The translations under genes were made by a program, and so were the position numbers. DNA of 64,000 nucleotides from contig OZ026835.1 in NCBI GenBank assembly GCA_964023205.1, positions 24,813,817 through 24,877,816 on the forward strand, in the 5' to 3' direction. Below are positions 37,537 to 50,628 of this stretch, one piece after another. Position 1 is the stretch's first letter. Each line of letters opens with the position of its first letter. The notes beneath the pieces were generated by a model, which was not told the DNA's origin, made no database searches, and was given only the letters and a program-made list of their open reading frames with translations. This stretch comes from Lutraria lutraria (lineage: Eukaryota; Mollusca; Bivalvia; Venerida; Mactridae).

Positions 37537-38727
37537 TCGACTCGACTGAATGCAATCTAAGAATGTGAAAACGAAGGAATGACATTTCAATAAAGTCGTC
37601 TTCTTACACATACCCATGCTTATATAGTTCCTACCTAGCATGGGGCGTAGTGGGTGTTTGACACAAGACGGCCCCCAAATCAGTGGGACAGTTCTCTCCG
37701 CATATGCTTACTTACATTCTTAATTTGTTAAGTTCGGAAATAAATGAAACACAATTTCAACGCGGTGCCTGGTCTCCCTCATTCAATTTGGAATTGTTCT
37801 GCGATTAATCGGTTCCACTATTCTCAGACTGATAGTTTTTAAATAAATGCAATTCGGTAATGCAAGTACATCAATGTACATGCACCAACATACTATTATA
37901 CTTACTCACCTAATTATATGTATACTGATTCACCATGTGTCCGACTTACATACATATGTAACCGTCTATATAATTGATATTAAAACAAATTGTTACTTTA
38001 ACACACGCGCTGCTTATGGAATTCACAGTAAGATACCTACGTACCATATGCACATTGCCGCCAACGACAACAACCCAACACGCAATGATAACACTATACA
38101 GCAGCCTTGATTGGTACATAGTGCAACATATCAAACTAAAGCCATACGGCTGGTTTCGTTACAGTAACCCCACGTGAAATGCGATTAACAATCGCTATTA
38201 TTGCAGAAATGAATATTAATTAATGCAAAACGTACATAATGCGCTGTTTCTATTTCATTTAAATTGCAAGAAACAAACGCCAAGCGATTGCGGAACTGTT
38301 TGAAGCCTGCATAACACTAACGAATGAAAAAAGAAAGAAAAAAAAAAAGATCCGTGGCCGGCCTCGAACCCGCCACAAAAAGTCTGTCTGTCTCGAAAGC
38401 TTTCAATGTCCGACGCTTTACCGACTGCACCATAGCGGCACACTGTCTGACGAGAATCGGAACATATATATCAAGATTTTTGTGCACGTGTTCGGTTGAG
38501 TGGTTTCATATTACTGTAAACTTGGCAAGTTTTACGATATCAGAAATTACTGTAAGAGACAAACATAATATATGACAAAAACATCCATTTCCCTTGGTGT
38601 CCTTGATGCTCGGTGGGTGCGTTTCCTATACGTAATTGGGTTACTTCCCTTTGTCGATGATGCACGTTTATGCGTGTTCGTTACCTTCAGGGTGTGATAA
38701 AAATGAGCGCATATTACCAAATATAAA
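37537..38727. repeat. Satellite monomer, copy 33
   Basis: 1191 bp. TTCGGAAATAAATG. tRNA-like unit 38349-38439 (minus), TGGTGC A box. Confidence 0.97.
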
Positions 38728-39917
38728 TCGACTCGACTGAATGCAATCTAAGAATGTGAAAACGAAGGAATGACATTTCAATAAAGTCGTCTTCTTACAC
38801 ATACCCATGCTTATATAGTTCCTACCTAGCATGGGGCGTAGTGGGTGTTTGACACAAGACGGCCCCCAAATCAGTGGGACAGTTCTCTCCGCATATGCTT
38901 ACTTACATTCTTAATTTGTTAAGTTCGCAAATATATGAAACACAATTTCAACGCGGTGCCTGGTCTCCCTCATTCAATTTGGAATTGTTCTGCGATTAAT
39001 CGGTTCCACTATTCTCAGACTGATAGTTTTTAAATAAATGCAATTCGGTAATGCAAGTACATCAATGTACATGCACCAACATACTATTATACTTACTCAC
39101 CTAATTATATGTATACTGATTCACCATGTGTCCGACTTACATACATATGTAACCGTCTATATAATTGATATTAAAACAAATTGTTACTTTAACACACGCG
39201 CTGCTTATGGAATTCACAGTAAGATACCTACGTACCATATGCACATTGCCGCCAACGACAACAACCCAACACGCAATGATAACACTATACAGCAGCCTTG
39301 ATTGGTACATAGTGCAACATATCAAACTAAAGCCATACGGCTGGTTTCGTTACCGTAACCCCACGTGAAATGCGATAAACAATCGCTATTATTGCAGAAA
39401 TGAATATTAATTAATGCAAAACGTACACAATGCGCTGTTTCTATTTCATTTAAATTGCAAGAAACAAACGCCAAGCGATTGCGGAACTGTTTGAAGCCTG
39501 CATAACACTAACGAATGAAAAAAGAAAGAAAGAAAAAAGATCCGTGGCCGGCCTCGAACCCGCCACAAAAAGTCTGTCTGTCTCGAAAGCTTTCAATGTC
39601 CGACGCTTTACCGACTGCGCCATAGCGGCACACTGTCTGACCAGAATCGGAACATATATATCAAGATTTTTCTGCACGTGTTCGGTTGAGTGGTTTCATA
39701 TTACTGTAAACTTGGCAAGTTTTACGATATCAGAAATTACTGTAAGAGACAAACATAATATATGACAAAAACATCCATTTCCCTTGGTGTCCTTGATGCT
39801 CGGTGGGTGCGTTTCCTATACGTAATTGGGTTACTTCCCTTTGTCGATGATGCACGTTTATGCGTGTTCGTTACCTTCAGGGTGTGATAAAAATGAGCGC
39901 ATATTACCAAATATAAA
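38728..39917. repeat. Satellite monomer, copy 34
   Basis: 1190 bp. Partner of copy 32. Private CTGACCAGAATC. tRNA-like unit 39539-39629 (minus). Confidence 0.97.
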
Positions 39918-41110
39918 TCGACTCGACTGAATGCAATCTAAGAATGTGAAAACGAAGGAATGACATTTCAATAAAGTCGTCTTCTTACACATACCCATGC
40001 TTATATAGTTCCTACCTAGCATGGGGCGTAGTGGGTGTTTGACACAAGACGGCCCCCAAATCAGTGGGACAGTTCTCTCCGCATATGCTTACTTACATTC
40101 TTAATTTGTTAAGTTCGCAAATAAATGAATCACAATTTCAACGCGGTGCCTGGTCTCCCTCATTCAATTTGGAATTGTTCTGCGATTAATCGGTTCCACT
40201 ATTCTCAGACTGATAGTTTTTAAATAAATGCAATTCGGTAATGCAAGTACATCAATGTACATGCACCAACATACTATTATACTTACTCACCTAATTAATA
40301 TATGTATACTGATTCACCATGTGTCCGACTTACATACATATGTAACCGTCTATATAATTGATATTAAAACAAATTGTTACTTTAACACACGCGCTGCTTA
40401 TGGAATTCACAGTAAGATACCTACGTACCATATGCACATTGCCGCCAACGACAACAACCCAACACGCAATGATAACACTATACAGCAGCCTTGATTGGTA
40501 CATAGTGCAACATATCAAACTAAAGCCATACGGCTGGTTTCGTTACAGTAACCCCACGTGAAATGCGATTAACAATCGCTATTATTGCAGAAATGAATAT
40601 TAATTAATGCAAAACGTACATAATGCGCTGTTTCTATTTCATTTAAATTGCAAGAAACAAACGCCAAGCGATTGCGGAACTGTTTGAAGCCTGCATAACA
40701 CTAACGAATGAAAAAAGAAAGAAAGAAAAAAGATCCGTGGCCGGCCTCGAACCCGCCACAAAAAGTCTGTCTGTCTCGAAAGCTTTCAATGTCCGACGCT
40801 TTACCGACTGCGCCATAGCGGCACACTGTCTGACGAGAATCGGAACATATATATCAAGATTTTTCTGCACGTGTTCGGTTGAGTGGTTTCATATTACTGT
40901 AAACTTGGCAAGTTTTACGATATCAGAAATTACTGTAAGAGACAAACATAATATATGACAAAAACATCCATTTCCCTTGGTGTCCTTGATGCTCGGTGGG
41001 TGCGTTTCCTATACGTAATTGGGTTACTTCCCTTTGTCGATGATGCACGTTTATGCGTGTTCGTTACCTTCAGGGTGTGATAAAAATGAGCGCATATTAC
41101 CAAATATAAA
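39918..41110. repeat. Satellite monomer, copy 35, chimeric
   Basis: 1193 bp, the longest copy, with a 3-base insertion in AATTAATATATG. 5' part like copy 33, 3' part like copy 34. tRNA-like unit 40732-40822 (minus). Confidence 0.97.
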
Positions 41111-42297
41111 TCGACTCGACTGAATGCAATCTAAGAATGTGAAAACGAAGGAATGACATTTCAATAAAGTCGTCTTCTTACACATACCCATGCTTATATA
41201 GTTCCTACCTAGCATGGAGCGTAGTGGGTGTTTGACACAAGACGGCCCCCAAATCAGTGGGACAGTTCTCTCCGCATATGCTTACTTCCATTCTTAATTT
41301 GTTAAGTTCGCAAATATATGAAACACAATTTCAACGCGGTGCCTGGTCTCCCTCATTCAATTTGGAATTGTTCTGCGATTAATCGGTTCCACTATTCTCA
41401 GACTGATAGTTTTTAAATAAATGCAATTCGGTAATGCAAGTACATCAATGTACATGCACCAACATACTATTATACTTACTCACCTAATTATATGTATACT
41501 GATTCACCATGTGTCCGACTTACATACATATGTAACCGTCTATATAATTGATATTAAAACAAATTGTTACTTTAACACACGCGCTGCTTATGGAATTCAC
41601 AGTAAGATACCTACGTACCATATGCACATTGCCGCCAACGACAACAACCCAACACGCAATGATAACACTATACAGCAGCCTTGATTGGTACATAGTGCAA
41701 CATATCAAACTAAAGCCATACGGCTGAATTCGTTACAGTAACCCCACGTGAAATGCGATTAACAATCGCTATTATTGCAGAAATGAATATTAATTAATGC
41801 AAAACGTACACAATGCGCTGTTTCTATTTCATTTAAATTGCAAGAAACAAACGCCAAGCGATTGCGGAACTGTTTGAAGCCTGCATAACACTAACGAATG
41901 AAAAAGAAAGAAAAAAAAAATCCGTGGCCGGCCTCGAACCCGCCACAAAAAGTCTGTCTGTCTCGAAAGCTTTCAATGTCTGACGCTTTACCGACTGCGC
42001 CATAGCGGCACACTGTCTGACGAGAATCGGAACATATATATCAAGATTTTTGTGCACGTGTTCGGTTGAGTGGTTTCATATTACTGTAAACTTGGCAAGT
42101 TTTACGATATCAGAAATTACTGTAAGAGACAAACATAATATATGACAAAAACATCCATTTCCCTTGGTGTCCTTGATGCTCGGTGGGTGCGTTTCCTATA
42201 CGTAATTGGGTTACTTCCCTTTGTCGATGATGCACGTTTATGCGTGTTCGTTACCTTCAGGGTGTGATAAAAATGAGCGCATATTACCAAATATAAA
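41111..42297. repeat. Satellite monomer, copy 36
   Basis: 1187 bp. GGCTGAATTCG and CATGGAGCG; private CTTCCATTC. tRNA-like unit 41919-42009 (minus), with its last base changed. Confidence 0.97.
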
Positions 42298-43488
42298 TCG
42301 ACTCGACTGAATGCAATCTAAGAATGTGAAAACGAAGGAATGACATTTCAATAAAGTCGTCTTCTTACACATACCCATGCTTATATAGTTCCTACCTAGC
42401 ATGGGGCGTAGTGGGTGTTTGACACAAGACGGCCCCCAAATCAGTGGGACAGTTCTCTCCGCATATGCTTACTTACATTCTTAATTTGTTAAGTTCGCAA
42501 ATATATGAAACACAATTTCAACGCGGTGCCTGGTCTCCCTCATTCAATTTGGAATTGTTCTGCGATTAATCGGTTCCACTATTCTCAGACTGATAGTTTT
42601 TAAATAAATGCAATTCGGTAATGCAAGTACATCAATGTACATGCACCAACATACTATTATACTTACTCACCTAATTATATGTATACTGATTCACCATGTG
42701 TCCGACTTACATACATATGTAACCGTCTATATAATTGATATTAAAACAAATTGTTACTTTAACACACGCGCTGCTTATGGAATTCACAGTAAGATACCTA
42801 CGTACCATATGCACATTGCCGCCAACGACAACAACCCAACACGCAATGATAACACTATACAGCAGCCTTGATTGGTACATAGTGCAACATATCAAACTAA
42901 AGCCATACGGCTGGTTTCGTTACAGTAACCCCACGTGAAATGCGATTAACAATCGCTATTATTGCAGAAATGAATATTAATTAATGCAAAACGTACATAA
43001 TGCGCTGTTTCTATTTCATTTAAATTGCAAGAAACAAACGCCAAGCGATTGCGGAACTGTTTGAAGCCTGGATAACACTAACGAATGAAAAAAGAAAGAA
43101 AAAAAAAAAGATCCGTGGCCGGCCTCGAACCCGCCACAAAAAGTCTGTCTGTCTCGAAAGCTTTCAATGTCCGACGCTTTACCGACTGCACCATAGCGGC
43201 ACACTGTCTGACGAGAATCGGAACATATATATCAAGATTTTTGTGCACGTGTTCGGTTGAGTGGTTTCATATTACTGTAAACTTGGCAAGTTTTACGATA
43301 TCAGAAATTACTGTAAGAGACAAACATAATATATGACAAAAACATCCATTTCCCTTGGTGTCCTTGATGCTCGGTGGGTGCGTTTCCTATACGTAATTGG
43401 GTTACTTCCCTTTGTCGATGATGCACGTTTATGCGTGTTCGTTACCTTCAGGGTGTGATAAAAATGAGCGCATATTACCAAATATAAA
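42298..43488. repeat. Satellite monomer, copy 37
   Basis: 1191 bp. Private GCCTGGATAAC. tRNA-like unit 43110-43200 (minus), TGGTGC A box. Confidence 0.97.
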
Positions 43489-44675
43489 TCGACTCGACTG
43501 AATGCAATCTAAGAATGTGAAAACGAAGGAATGACATTTCAATAAAGTCGTCTTCTTACACATACCCATGCTTATATAGTTCCTACCTAGCATGGGGCGT
43601 AGTGGGTGTTTGACACAAGACGGCCCCCAAATCAGTGGGACAGTTCTCTCCGCATATGCTTACTTACATTCTTAATTTGTTAAGTTCGCAAATATATGAA
43701 ACACAATTTCAACGCGGTGCCTGGTCTCCCTCATTCAATTTGGAATTGTTCTGCGATTAATCGGTTCCACTATTCTCAGACTGATAGTTTTTAAATAAAT
43801 GCAATTCGGTAATGCAAGTACATCAATGTACATGCACCAACATACTATTATACTTACTCACCTAATTATATGTATACTGATTCACCATGTGTCCGACTTA
43901 CATACATATGTAACCGTCTATATAATTGATATTAAAACAAATTGTTACTTTAACACACGCGCTGCTTATGGAATTCACAGTAAGATACCTACGTACCATA
44001 TGCACATTGCCGCCAACGACAACAACCCAACACGCAATGATAACACTATACAGCAGCCTTGATTGGTACATAGTGCAACATATCAAACTAAAGCCATACG
44101 GCTGAATTCGTTACAGTAACCCCACGTGAAATGCGATTAACAATCGCTATTATTGCAGAAATGAATATTAATTAATGCAAAACGTACACAATGCGCTGTT
44201 TCTATTTCATTTAAATTGCAAGAAACAAACGCCAAGCGATTGCGGAACTGTTTGAAGCCTGCATAACACTAACGAATGAAAAAGAAAGAAAAAAAAAATC
44301 CGTGGCCGGCCTCGAACCCGCCACAAAAAGTCTGTCTGTCTCGAAAGCTTTCAATGTCTGACGCTTTACCGACTGCGCCATAGCGGCACACTGTCTGACG
44401 AGAATCGGAACATATATATCAAGATTTTTGTGCACGTGTTCGGTTGAGTGGTTTCATATTACTGTAAACTTGGCAAGTTTTACGGTATCAGAAATTACTG
44501 TAAGAGACAAACATAATATATGACAAAAACATCCATTTCCCTTGGTGTCCTTGATGCTCGGTGGGTGCGTTTCCTATACGTAATTGGGTTACTTCCCTTT
44601 GTCGATGATGCACGTTTATGCGTGTTCGTTACCTTCAGGGTGTGATAAAAATGAGCGCATATTACCAAATATAAA
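43489..44675. repeat. Satellite monomer, copy 38
   Basis: 1187 bp. Partner of copy 36. Private ACGGTATCAG. tRNA-like unit 44297-44387 (minus). Confidence 0.97.
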
Positions 44676-45866
44676 TCGACTCGACTGAATGCAATCTAAG
44701 AATGTGAAAACGAAGGAATGACATTTCAATAAAGTCGTCTTCTTACACATACCCATGCTTATATAGTTCCTACCTAGCATGGGGCGTAGTGGGTGTTTGA
44801 CACAAGACGGCCCCCAAATCAGTGGGACAGTTCTCTCCGCATATGCTTACTTACATTCTTAATTTGTTAAGTTCGCAAATATATGAAACACAATTTCAAC
44901 GCGGTGCCTGGTCTCCCTCATTCAATTTGGAATTGTTCTGCGATTAATCGGTTCCACTATTCTCAGACTGATAGTTTTTAAATAAATGCAATTCGGTAAT
45001 GCAAGTACATCAATGTACATGCACCAACATACTATTATACTTACTCACCTAATTATATGTATACTGATTCACCATGTGTCCGACTTACATACATATGTAA
45101 CCGTCTATATAATTGATATTAAAACAAATTGTTACTTTAACACACGCGCTGCTTATGGAATTCACAGTAAGATACCTACGTACCATATGCACATTGCCGC
45201 CAACGACAACAACCCAACACGCAATGATAACACTATACAGCAGCCTTGATTGGTACATAGTGCAACATATCAAACTAAAGCCATACGGCTGGTTTCGTTA
45301 CAGTAACCCCACGTGAAATGCGATTAACAATCGCTATTATTGCAGAAATGAATATTAATTAATGCAAAACGTACATAATGCGCTGTTTCTATTTCATTTA
45401 AATTGCAAGAAACAAACGCCAAGCGATTGCGGAACTGTTTGAAGCCTGCATAACACTAACGAATGAAAAAAGAAAGAAAAAAAAAAAGATCCGTGGCCGG
45501 CCTCGAACCCGCCACAAAAAGTCTGTCTGTCTCGAAAGCTTTCAATGTCCGACGCTTTACCGACTGCACCATAGCGGCACACTGTCTGACGAGAATCGGA
45601 ACATATATATCAAGATTTTTGTGCACGTGTTCGGTTGAGTGGTTTCATATTACTGTAAACTTGGCAAGTTTTACGATATCAGAAATTACTGTAAGAGACA
45701 AACATAATATATGACAAAAACATCCATTTCCCTTGGTGTCCTTGATGCTCGGTGGGTGCGTTTCCTATACGTAATTGGGTTACTTCCCTTTGTCGATGAT
45801 GCACGTTTATGCGTGTTCGTTACCTTCAGGGTGTGATAAAAATGAGCGCATATTACCAAATATAAA
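44676..45866. repeat. Satellite monomer, copy 39
   Basis: 1191 bp. Partner of copies 37 and 42. tRNA-like unit 45488-45578 (minus), TGGTGC A box. Confidence 0.97.
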
Positions 45867-47056
45867 TCGACTCGACTGAATGCAATCAAAGAATGTGAAA
45901 ACGAAGGAATGACATTTCAATAAAGTCGTCTTCTTACACATACCCATGCTTATATAGTTCCTACCTAGCATGGGGCGTAGTGGGTGTTTGACACAAGACG
46001 GCCCCCAAATCAGTGGGACAGTTCTCTCCGCATATGCTTACTTACATTCTTAATTTGTTAAGTTCGCAAATATATGAAACACAATTTCAACGCGGTGCCT
46101 GGTCTCCCTCATTCAATTTGGAATTGTTCTGCGATTAATCGGTTCCACTATTCTCAGACTGATAGTTTTTAAATAAATGCAATTCGGTAATGCAAGTACA
46201 TCAATGTACATGCACCAACATACTATTATACTTACTCACCTAATTATATGTATACTGATTCACCATGTGTCCGACTTACATACATATGTAACCGTCTATA
46301 TAATTGATATTAAAACAAATTGTTACTTTAACACACGCGCTGCTTATGGAATTCACAGTAAGATACCTACGTACCATATGCACATTGCCGCCAACGACAA
46401 CAACCCAACACGCAATGATAACACTATACAGCAGCCTTGATTGGTACATAGTGCAACATATCAAACTAAAGCCATACGGCTGGTTTCGTTACAGTAACCC
46501 CACGTGAAATGCGATAAACAATCGCTATTATTGCAGAAATGAATATTAATTAATGCAAAACGTACACAATGCGCTGTTTCTATTTCATTTAAATTGCAAG
46601 AAACAAACGCCAAGCGATTGCGGAACTGTTTGAAGCCTGCATAACACTAACGAATGAAAAAAGAAAGAAAAAAAAAAGATCCGTGGCCGGCCTCGAACCC
46701 GCCACAAAAAGTCTGTCTGTCTCGAAAGCTTTCAATGTCCGACGCTTTACCGACTGCGCCATAGCGGCACACTGTCTGACGAGAATCGGAACATATATAT
46801 CAAGATTTTTCTGCACGTGTTCGGTTGAGTGGTTTCATATTACTGTAAACTTGGCAAGTTTTACGATATCAGAAATTACTGTAAGAGACAAACATAATAT
46901 ATGACAAAAACATCCATTTCCCTTGGTGTCCTTGATGCTCGGTGGGTGCGTTTCCTATACGTAATTGGGTTACTTCCCTTTGTCGATGATGCACGTTTAT
47001 GCGTGTTCGTTACCTTCAGGGTGTGATAAAAATGAGCGCATATTACCAAATATAAA
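45867..47056. repeat. Satellite monomer, copy 40
   Basis: 1190 bp. GCAATCAAAG, GCGATAAAC and TTTTTCTGCAC. tRNA-like unit 46678-46768 (minus). Confidence 0.97.
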
Positions 47057-48247
47057 TCGACTCGACTGAATGCAATCTAAGAATGTGAAAACGAAGGAAT
47101 GACATTTCAATAAAGTCGTCTTCTTACACATACCCATGCTTATATAGTTCCTACCTAGCATGGGGCGTAGTGGGTGTTTGACACAAGACGGCCCCCAAAT
47201 CAGTGGGACAGTTCTCTCCGCATATGCTTACTTACATTCTTAATTTGTTAAGTTCGCAAATATATGAAACACAATTTCAACGCGGTGCCTGGTCTCCCTC
47301 ATTCAATTTGGAATTGTTCTGCGATTAATCGGTTCCACTATTCTCAGACTGATAGTTTTTAAATAAATGCAATTCGGTAATGCAAGTACATCAATGTACA
47401 TGCACCAACATACTATTATACTTACTCACCTAATTATATGTATACTGATTCACCATGTGTCCGACTTACATACATATGTAACCGTCAATATATTTGATAT
47501 TAAAACAAATTGTTACTTTAACACACGCGCTGCTTATGGAATTCACAGTAAGATACCTACGTACCATATGCACATTGCCGCCAACGACAACAACCCAACA
47601 CGCAATGATAACACTATACAGCTGCCTTGATTGGTACATAGTGCAACATATCAAACTAAAGCCATACGGCTGGTTTCGTTACAGTAACCCCACGTGAAAT
47701 GCGATTAACAATCGCTATTATTGCAGAAATGAATATTAATTAATGCAAAACGTACATAATGCGCTGTTTCTATTTCATTTAAATTGCAAGAAACAAACGC
47801 CAAGCGATTGCGGAACTGTTTGAAGCATGCATAACACTAACGAATGAAAAAAGAAAGAAAAAAAAAAAGATCCGTGGCCGGCCTCGAACCCGCCACAAAA
47901 AGTCTGTCTGTCTCGAAAGCTTTCAATGTCCGACGCTTTACCGACTGCGCCATAGCGGCACACTGTGTGACGAGAATCGGATCATATATATCAAGATTTT
48001 TGTGCACGTGTTCGGTTGAGTGGTTTCATATTACTGTAAACTTGGCAAGTTTTACGATATCAGAAATTACTGTAAGAGACAAACATAATATATGAAAAAA
48101 ACATCCATTTCCCTTGGTGTCCTTGATGCTCGGTGGGTGCGTTTCCTATACGTAATTGGGTTACTTCCCTTTGTCGATGATGCACGTTTATGCGTGTTCG
48201 TTACCTTCAGGGTGTGATAAAAATGAGCGCATATTACCAAATATAAA
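47057..48247. repeat. Satellite monomer, copy 41
   Basis: 1191 bp. Many marks shared only with copy 44, including CTGTGTGACG and ATGAAAAAAAC. tRNA-like unit 47869-47959 (minus). Confidence 0.97.
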
Positions 48248-49438
48248 TCGACTCGACTGAATGCAATCTAAGAATGTGAAAACGAAGGAATGACATTTCA
48301 ATAAAGTCGTCTTCTTACACATACCCATGCTTATATAGTTCCTACCTAGCATGGGGCGTAGTGGGTGTTTGACACAAGACGGCCCCCAAATCAGTGGGAC
48401 AGTTCTCTCCGCATATGCTTACTTACATTCTTAATTTGTTAAGTTCGCAAATATATGAAACACAATTTCAACGCGGTGCCTGGTCTCCCTCATTCAATTT
48501 GGAATTGTTCTGCGATTAATCGGTTCCACTATTCTCAGACTGATAGTTTTTAAATAAATGCAATTCGGTAATGCAAGTACATCAATGTACATGCACCAAC
48601 ATACTATTATACTTACTCACCTAATTATATGTATACTGATTCACCATGTGTCCGACTTACATACATATGTAACCGTCTATATAATTGATATTAAAACAAA
48701 TTGTTACTTTAACACACGCGCTGCTTATGGAATTCACAGTAAGATACCTACGTACCATATGCACATTGCCGCCAACGACAACAACCCAACACGCAATGAT
48801 AACACTATACAGCAGCCTTGATTGGTACATAGTGCAACATATCAAACTAAAGCCATACGGCTGGTTTCGTTACAGTAACCCCACGTGAAATGCGATTAAC
48901 AATCGCTATTATTGCAGAAATGAATATTAATTAATGCAAAACGTACATAATGCGCTGTTTCTATTTCATTTAAATTGCAAGAAACAAACGCCAAGCGATT
49001 GCGGAACTGTTTGAAGCCTGCATAACACTAACGAATGAAAAAAGAAAGAAAAAAAAAAAGATCCGTGGCCGGCCTCGAACCCGCCACAAAAAGTCTGTCT
49101 GTCTCGAAAGCTTTCAATGTCCGACGCTTTACCGACTGCACCATAGCGGCACACTGTCTGACGAGAATCGGAACATATATATCAAGATTTTTGTGCACGT
49201 GTTCGGTTGAGTGGTTTCATATTACTGTAAACTTGGCAAGTTTTACGATATCAGAAATTACTGTAAGAGACAAACATAATATATGACAAAAACATCCATT
49301 TCCCTTGGTGTCCTTGATGCTCGGTGGGTGCGTTTCCTATACGTAATTGGGTTACTTCCCTTTGTCGATGATGCACGTTTATGCGTGTTCGTTACCTTCA
49401 GGGTGTGATAAAAATGAGCGCATATTACCAAATATAAA
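48248..49438. repeat. Satellite monomer, copy 42
   Basis: 1191 bp. Partner of copy 39. tRNA-like unit 49060-49150 (minus), TGGTGC A box. Confidence 0.97.
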
Positions 49439-50628
49439 TCGACTCGACTGAATGCAATCAAAGAATGTGAAAACGAAGGAATGACATTTCAATAAAGTCG
49501 TCTTCTTACACATACCCATGCTTATATAGTTCCTACCTAGCATGGGGCGTAGTGGGTGTTTGACACAAGACGGCCCCCAAATCAGTGGGACAGTTCTCTC
49601 CGCATATGCTTACTTACATTCTTAATTTGTTAAGTTCGCAAATATATGAAACACAATTTCAACGCGGTGCCTGGTCTCCCTCATTCAATTTGGAATTGTT
49701 CTGCGATTAATCGGTTCCACTATTCTCAGACTGATAGTTTTTAAATAAATGCAATTCGGTAATGCAAGTACATCAATGTACATGCACCAACATACTATTA
49801 TACTTACTCACCTAATTATATGTATACTGATTCACCATGTGTCCGACTTACATACATATGTAACCGTCTATATAATTGATATTAAAACAAATTGTTACTT
49901 TAACACACGCGCTGCTTATGGAATTCACAGTAAGATACCTACGTACCATATGCACATTGCCGCCAACGACAACAACCCAACACGCAATGATAACACTATA
50001 CAGCAGCCTTGATTGGTACATAGTGCAACATATCAAACTAAAGCCATACGGCTGGTTTCGTTACAGTAACCCCACGTGAAATGCGATAAACAATCGCTAT
50101 TATTGCAGAAATGAATATTAATTAATGCAAAACGTACACAATGCGCTGTTTCTATTTCATTTAAATTGCAAGAAACAAACGCCAAGCGATTGCGGAACTG
50201 TTTGAAGCCTGCATAACACTAACGAATGAAAAAAGAAAGAAAAAAAAAAGATCCGTGGCCGGCCTCGAACCCGCCACAAAAAGTCTGTCTGTCTCGAAAG
50301 CTTTCAATGTCCGACGCTTTACCGACTGCGCCATAGCGGCACACTGTCTGACGAGAATCGGAACATATATATCAAGATTTTTCTGCACGTGTTCGGTTGA
50401 GTGGTTTCATATTACTGTAAACTTGGCAAGTTTTACGATATCAGAAATTACTGTAAGAGACAAACATAATATATGACAAAAACATCCATTTCCCTTGGTG
50501 TCCTTGATGCTCGGTGGGTGCGTTTCCTATACGTAATTGGGTTACTTCCCTTTGTCGATGATGCACGTTTATGCGTGTTCGTTACCTTCAGGGTGTGATA
50601 AAAATGAGCGCATATTACCAAATATAAA
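49439..50628. repeat. Satellite monomer, copy 43
   Basis: 1190 bp. Partner of copy 40. tRNA-like unit 50250-50340 (minus). Confidence 0.97.

Larger units (their letters stand above)
35155..39917 (+). repeat. Higher-order repeat, 2 monomers, period 2382
   Basis: Copies 31 and 33 share ACATAATGCG and the TGGTGC A box. Copies 32 and 34 share TTACCGTAACC, GCGATAAAC and TTTTTCTGCACG. Confidence 0.8.
41111..45866 (+). repeat. Higher-order repeat, 2 monomers, period 2378
   Basis: Copies 36 and 38 share GGCTGAATTCG, the loss of G in AAATCCGTGG and TGTCTGACGC. Copies 37 and 39 share ACATAATGCG and the TGGTGC A box. Confidence 0.82.
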
